Assembly: GCA_014529385.2 (NCBI GenBank)
Contig: CM043958.1
Span: forward strand, 152,802,793 to 152,866,792
Length of the DNA stretch: 64,000 bases
Origin: Adiantum capillus-veneris
Taxonomy: Eukaryota; Streptophyta; Polypodiopsida; Polypodiales; Pteridaceae
Reading direction: 5' to 3'
Part shown: in pieces, positions 59,391-64,000 of the stretch
Layout of the letters: every line of letters starts with the position of its first letter
Numbering within the stretch: the first letter of the stretch is position 1
The notes under the pieces: generated by a model
The model's input: only the letters and a program-made list of their open reading frames with translations
Told to the model about the DNA's origin: nothing
Database searches by the model: none
Translations under genes and position numbers: made by a program

Positions 59391-60234
59391 ACAAATCTTG
59401 GGACATATTGTCTCAAAAAATGGCATATCCACATATTTGGATAAGATTAAAGTGATTATCGAAATGCCTAGACCAATCAATGCAAAGCAAGTACAATGTT
59501 TTATGGGACATTGTGGGTATTACAGGAGGTTCATACACATGTATGCAATCCTCACCCAACCTCTGTATAGACTTGTAGTGATCTTTGAATTGACAAATGA
59601 GTATAAGGAATTATTTAAGAAATTAATAGATGCCCTCATGTTTGCTTCAGTGCTAAAGGCACCTGATTCGGAAAAAATCTTTCATGTCTATGTTGATGAG
59701 TCTGCATTTTCTATAAGATGTATTTTGGCTCAACCAGGAGAAGGAACAATGGATTTCTTAGTCAGCTATTCCAAACGACAAGTAAACAGTGCTGAAAGAA
59801 CTACACAACCACCAAAAGAGAGGAGCTTGGAATGATTTATGTTGTTAATAAATTTTGGCATTATCTCCTCGCAAATAAGTTTGTGTTTTTCACAGACCAT
59901 CAAGCCCTTTTATACCTTGTCAACAAACCATGCAACACAGGGAAAATTGTAAGATGGCTCATCATCTTGCTTGAGTTTGACTTTACGTTAGTGGTTAAAA
60001 AAAGGAAAGATGAATCTCAGAGCATACCACCTTTCTTGATTGTCAAATGGAGAATCTCTAGGGGGTCTGGATAATGATCTCCTAGATGTGTATCTCTTCA
60101 ATATAGGAATGGTACCTAGGTGGTCCCAAGAGATCATAAGCCTACTATCACACGGCAGAGAATACAACAAAACTGACCAAGACCATAAACGATGAACAAT
60201 TCAACAAGCTAAGAACTTCTAGTTGATTGGTGGA
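59368..60234 (+). pseudogene. Element B RT connection, RNase H and linker
   Basis: The frame 59,368-59,835 reads RQGQILGHIVSKNGISTYLD, QVQCFMGHCGYYRRFIHMYA and IFHVYVDESAFSIRCIL (first RNase H Asp). A one-base change near 59,800 moves the reading to 59,832-60,074: MIYVVNKFWHYLLANKFVFF, TDHQALLYLVNKP and IVRWLIILLEFDFTLVVKK. Decayed linker sequence continues to 60,234, where element C starts. No integrase is present in the window. Confidence 0.85.
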
Positions 60235-61174
60235 TGTTAGCAGTGGGACTAACACAGGCTACACCGAATATGCATCAAGCGGGAGATATGCTATGGTTGT
60301 GCATAATATTTCCAAACTCACTTTGTATAAGTCTTGGGCTCACTTGGAGTTCCAAAGTTGTATATGGTAGTTTGAGGGTTCAAGCTTAAACCCATAGTAG
60401 AAGGGATTGTGGTGAAAGCCCTTTAAAGGAAGCCTTTATGCAAAGAGGCTTCATTCTTGAGTATCTACTCTTGAGGATCCACTTTTGAAAACTCCCTTTC
60501 TCTTGAGTGTTCACTCTATGGCTTAGCCTTGAGCTTAATGTTTATGCTTAGGAGGCTAGTGCTAGTCCAATTGTAATTAGAGTAAGCTCTTCTTGATTAA
60601 TCTACTTCATATTTTCTCGTTAGTCTATTTCTTCTCTACATTTCATCATGGAGTAGTACAATACTCTCATTATGTTAGATTTGAGAGAGGTATGTACTTC
60701 TTGCTATTAACCACTCTTATCTTTCTACGAGTAATTAATTTGCAATATTTAGCATCACAAATTAGGTTGATTAAGTTGGGTCTTAATCTTGTAATTTGTG
60801 TGTGTGCTTATTCTTTGCTTGTGTGTAGATAGGTTTTATGAAACTCTAGCACCATTCATCTCGTGTGTATAGCTATTGATGAAGTGTCGTGATTGACATG
60901 TGGTAATTAGTGTGTGCTTATCATTAGTGTGCTTGGGGTTTCTAGTCTGGCAAGTCGGACTTCCATGGACTTGATGTGTGTAAGAGTTGTTAGATTAGTG
61001 ATTAGAGTATGTTTAGAGTTAGTCTTGCCATGGCTAATCTCTACTTGCTTTGGAGAGGCGATCTCTTGAATCCTCTATTTCTAATCATCCAATGCTCGTG
61101 CTTCCATGTCCTAGCTGGGTTTCCAATCCACGGATTTTATTTTGTGTGGGTTACGATTAGGTCGTGCTACAACA
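60235..61174 (+). repeat. Element C 5' LTR (probable)
   Basis: The left end TGTTAGCAGT is placed where element B similarity stops. The right end GCTACAACA lies 12 bases before a tRNA-Asp PBS. The 940-bp length is plausible. The partner LTR would lie beyond the window, so the LTR and its target duplication cannot be confirmed. Confidence 0.55.
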
Positions 61175-61186
61175 CCTCCCAAAATT

Positions 61187-61204
61187 TGGCGTCGTTGCCG
61201 GGGA
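61187..61204 (+). other. Element C primer-binding site, tRNA-Asp
   Basis: TGGCGTCGTTGCCGGGGA matches the complement of the plant tRNA-Asp(GTC) 3' end at 17 of 18 positions (T for C at the sixth). This primer is used by Athila/Tat-type and some other plant gypsy elements. Confidence 0.75.
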
Positions 61205-63651
61205 TCAATAAACTAAGTTAGTGAGTTTAGGATGTGTAGAATAGAGTAATTTCATTACTAATTTTTGGTTTTTTGAATGTATGTGTGTGTGTAACTCAAT
61301 TTTTGTGTGATTTGATGATTTTGTGCAAGAAATTGATGCTAAGTTGAGTTATGAATACCCCAAACCCCCAATTCCACCCCCAATTTCAGTAATTTCAATC
61401 TAATTCTTACTAATTTTGCTTCGTTTCCATGCTGATTTTTACTAACCTTGCTCATCTAACCGCTAACAATTGAATTTTAATGTATGATTAATCCCGTTTT
61501 AAGAAGTGGAATCATCACTCTAATCAAGTTAATTGTGTTGATTTTTTATTTTTTGACCTCCGATGGTCAATTTTGGAGCCAATTTGATGGTGCACGTGCT
61601 TGTGTGTGCAATGATGCGTTTTCGCGTGGAGCAAAGGAATAGCTTGGAGTGTAATTACGATGTAAGTGAACTCACTTGTTATGTCAATTCTTGATTGATT
61701 AATGAGGTTCAATGTTGCTAATTATTTACTAAAATTAGGTGTGTAACACAAATTGACCTACACTTTGCACCTAATTTGATACACTTGGAATGAAATTGAT
61801 AGTCAAATTGTGACTAATGAACTTTGTGTGTATCCAAATAATGCTTAATTCTCATCAAGAATTCATGTGTGTGCATAAAAATCATCGTGTGTGTATGCAT
61901 GCCAAAGAGGGAAAAAAACTGTCAAAAATTTCAAGTGTGTGTGCATCCAATCTTGAATTGATGGAATTGATGATTTATGAGTATGCGACCATGTAATTGA
62001 TGTGTATGCTAGGCTAATTCAATCATTGGATAAACCTAATTGCCAAAAATCTGGGCAAAATTTGAGTGTGTTTGCCTATCCAAGACCACTTGATTTTCAA
62101 TGATTGATGGTCAATTAGGGCACCTAAATGATCTTTGATCGTGAAATGTTCATAAAAAGTATATGCAAACATTAGGTGTAAGCCTAAATGCATTGCCAAT
62201 TGAGCCAAATTTGATTTTTGTGCTTAATTTTTGAGTGTGTGCATTGCTTCATTGTGTCAAAATAGTGGCAATTTTTAAGGAATTGAGCATGCATGCATTC
62301 ACTTATGCTTGATAGAGTGTAAAATTTGGACCATGCAATAAGGAATTGATGTATTGGTTGCATAAAATTTTGGTCTAAATTTGGGTGTGTGTGCCTACTC
62401 AATGGCATTCAATATCCAAATTGGGGTTGAATAATTGGTCTTGGTTGCCAATTGTGATGATTAAAAGACTTAAAAATTTGGTGTGTATTTGATTGATTGA
62501 TTTTGGATGATTCAATTGATACCCAATTGAAAATGATTTAACTACATTGCCATTATGATGCGAATGCCAATTCGATTGGATATGGCAAAAAATTTCATTA
62601 CATGTTGCATTTGCAATTGCCATAATCAAAAGCGTGTAGCGATGCAATGAAAAACCTAATTAGGTTTGATCAATGGCTTTGATATTGGATATGAGCAATA
62701 TTTTGCAATGATTGTTACCTAATGAGTTGGGTAGTCTTCAATGAGAAAATATGGTCATTAATTGTGCATACATGCCTTGTCTAATTGAAGAGTGTTAATC
62801 CGATATGCAATACTAAATTGAGCCATTACATGAGTAACCATGATATTTTGTCCACTTGATGAATTTTCCAAAGCATTTTTTGAATCACGTGTGTATGCCA
62901 ATTTGAATGGTTGAAAAAAAAACTCGAGGAACTGATGGAATATTCATTAACTTAATAAGAAATTGATCTAATTTTGAATGTTTCCCTCACAAGAGATGTG
63001 TGAAATCAAATGTGGAAATTGGAAAAATTGAAAGGAATTTTACACAAGTTATGAATTCTTTTTCTGTATATATCATCTCTCTCACTCTCATTGATTGACT
63101 CCGATTGTATCCATTGCCACAAGCATGGCATAGAAACACCCTCCAAGAGGAGATTTTTGAAAATCAAAAAGTTACAAACACACACCCATTTCTAGCTATT
63201 GAATATGGCTTGGCGCATTAAACTCTCGCAAACACACACAACTGGCTGCTTTTGCTGCGCCGCTTTTGACCTCGCATCCTCACACCCCCACACACGCACG
63301 CTACTTGCCTTGCTGCTGAATATACCTGTACACAAACGTTTAATGTCGGTAATCGAATCAAAGCATTTAATCGCTAGAGGTGGTCTTAGTAATGATTGGT
63401 ATAACTGGAGGGTTAACCTCAACCACTACTGTATGTTATTCACTTCGGATGTTCTTGATTAGGTATGCTAATCTAGAACTGTACTTCACTCGAATGTTTG
63501 TCAGTTTACAAGGAAAGTCTTAATTCAGTCTTTGCTCCGTCAAAAGGTCAAACAAGGTCCAATTTCACTTCTGAAAGAAGTTCTGGAACTCTTAGGTCAA
63601 TTGGAACATCATTCTATGTTAACAGTCAGCTTTTCTCTTCACTAAGCCCCT

Positions 63652-63679
63652 GTAGACATCCTACGCGTAGGATGTCTAC
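63652..63679. repeat. Perfect 28-bp palindrome
   Basis: Arms of 14 bases (gtagacatcctacg and its exact complement) with no spacer, centred on the CGCG-like core acgcgt. Confidence 0.97.
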
Positions 63680-63925
63680 CTGCTCTGTTTTGGCTGGATT
63701 TTGCACTATAGATTCCCCTTGATGTGCTCAGTCCACATCTATTTTTACTTTTTGATTTAGACACCTATAAGCTGGTCAATCAATCAGAAATCTGTTCCCG
63801 CAGCCTGATGTTGGTCTGACCAATCAAATCAACTCCAATTTGGACCAAAATTGACTAGGAGGCTTGCCTCAGCTATAAACACCCTGCTATGTCTACAGTC
63901 AGTTTTTGACTTCAATATCATGCAA

Positions 63926-63951
63926 TAGACATCCTACACGTAGGATGTCTA
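63926..63951. repeat. Second copy of the palindrome, near-perfect
   Basis: 26 bp starting tagacatcctaca. Only the innermost base pair fails to match. About 80 bp around it resemble the flanks of the first copy (ctatgtctacagtcag upstream in both), so the two form a direct repeat with 272-274-bp spacing. Confidence 0.9.
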
Positions 63952-64000
63952 ACTGCTCAAAATGGCCTCAAAAGAAAACCACGGACTCCTCTTAAGGTGG

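Larger units (their letters stand above)
50923..60234 (+). mobile_element. Ty3/gypsy element B, split by E2 and cut off by element C
   Basis: Gag-like, protease, RT and RNase H regions follow in order on +. E2 (54,079-59,128) sits inside the RT, and coding similarity resumes directly after its target duplication. Coding-like sequence continues to 60,234, where it stops at a TGTTAG LTR start. Neither LTR of element B was found. Its protease differs from family A (DSGAG, DIILGRPF), so it is a separate gypsy lineage. Both insertions are younger than element B. Confidence 0.85.
61205..64000 (+). other. Element C leader, non-coding
   Basis: No frame with a recognisable domain over 2.8 kb. Repeated tgtgtgtg and aattgatg-like phrases are common up to about 63,000. 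Short frames at 63,192-63,722 show nothing I recognise. Long untranslated leaders are known in tRNA-Asp-primed plant gypsy elements. Gag would lie beyond the window. Another nested repeat cannot be ruled out near the end. Confidence 0.4.

Noticed and set aside
63192-63722. Overlapping short frames at the end of the window considered as a gene
   Set aside because: They lie on both strands, contain microsatellite-derived Cys/Thr-rich parts and have no recognised motif. A retroelement leader explains the stretch better.

Overview
The window looks like intergenic DNA from a large, AT-rich land-plant nuclear genome. The evidence is layered Ty1/copia and Ty3/gypsy LTR retrotransposons with plant-type primer-binding sites (initiator tRNA-Met, and one tRNA-Asp), very few open frames longer than 150 codons outside retroelements, long GA/CA microsatellites and a decayed PPR-type gene. 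A Penelope-like reverse transcriptase and the flavour of the gag and protease sequences make a fern, lycophyte or gymnosperm more likely to me than a flowering plant. That is inference and the species is not determined. No intact host gene, rRNA or tRNA gene was recognised.

Layout. 0.3-1.6 kb: scraps of copia and gypsy reverse transcriptase (+). 2.1-2.7 kb: a decayed second copy of the ORF1 described below (-). 3,213-7,919: copia element E1 (-), complete with LTRs, PBS, PPT and a 5-bp target duplication but disabled. 7.9-12.3 kb: unassigned AT-rich DNA. 12.3-13.0 kb: the 3' end of another copia element (-). 13.3-16.5 kb: a Penelope-like locus (-), with an ORF1 ending in an Arg-Gly-rich tail followed by an RT frame. 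16.5-19.7 kb: unassigned DNA with two unrecognised reading frames, then a gypsy PBS. 19.7-26.9 kb: heavily decayed gypsy and copia remnants on both strands. 29,369-37,760: a chromodomain-type Ty3/gypsy family in an inverted arrangement, LTR-gag-protease on + facing LTR-integrase-RT on -. 39.8-41.5 kb: PPR-like pseudogene (-). 42.4-46.9 kb: gypsy integrase pieces (-) with an unrecognised coiled-coil-like stretch between them. 47.0-50.9 kb: nothing recognised. 50.9-60.23 kb: a second gypsy lineage (+), split inside its RT by copia element E2 (54,079-59,128, -) and cut off at 60,234 by the 5' LTR of element C (+), whose tRNA-Asp PBS and long non-coding leader fill the rest of the window.

How the parts relate. 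E1 and E2 belong to one copia family and share an in-frame TAG between RT and RNase H, although they inserted separately (target duplications cttcc and gcata). E2 and element C give a nesting order in which gypsy B is oldest. Short tandem duplications of 31-163 bp recur through the window and several of them break retroelement frames.
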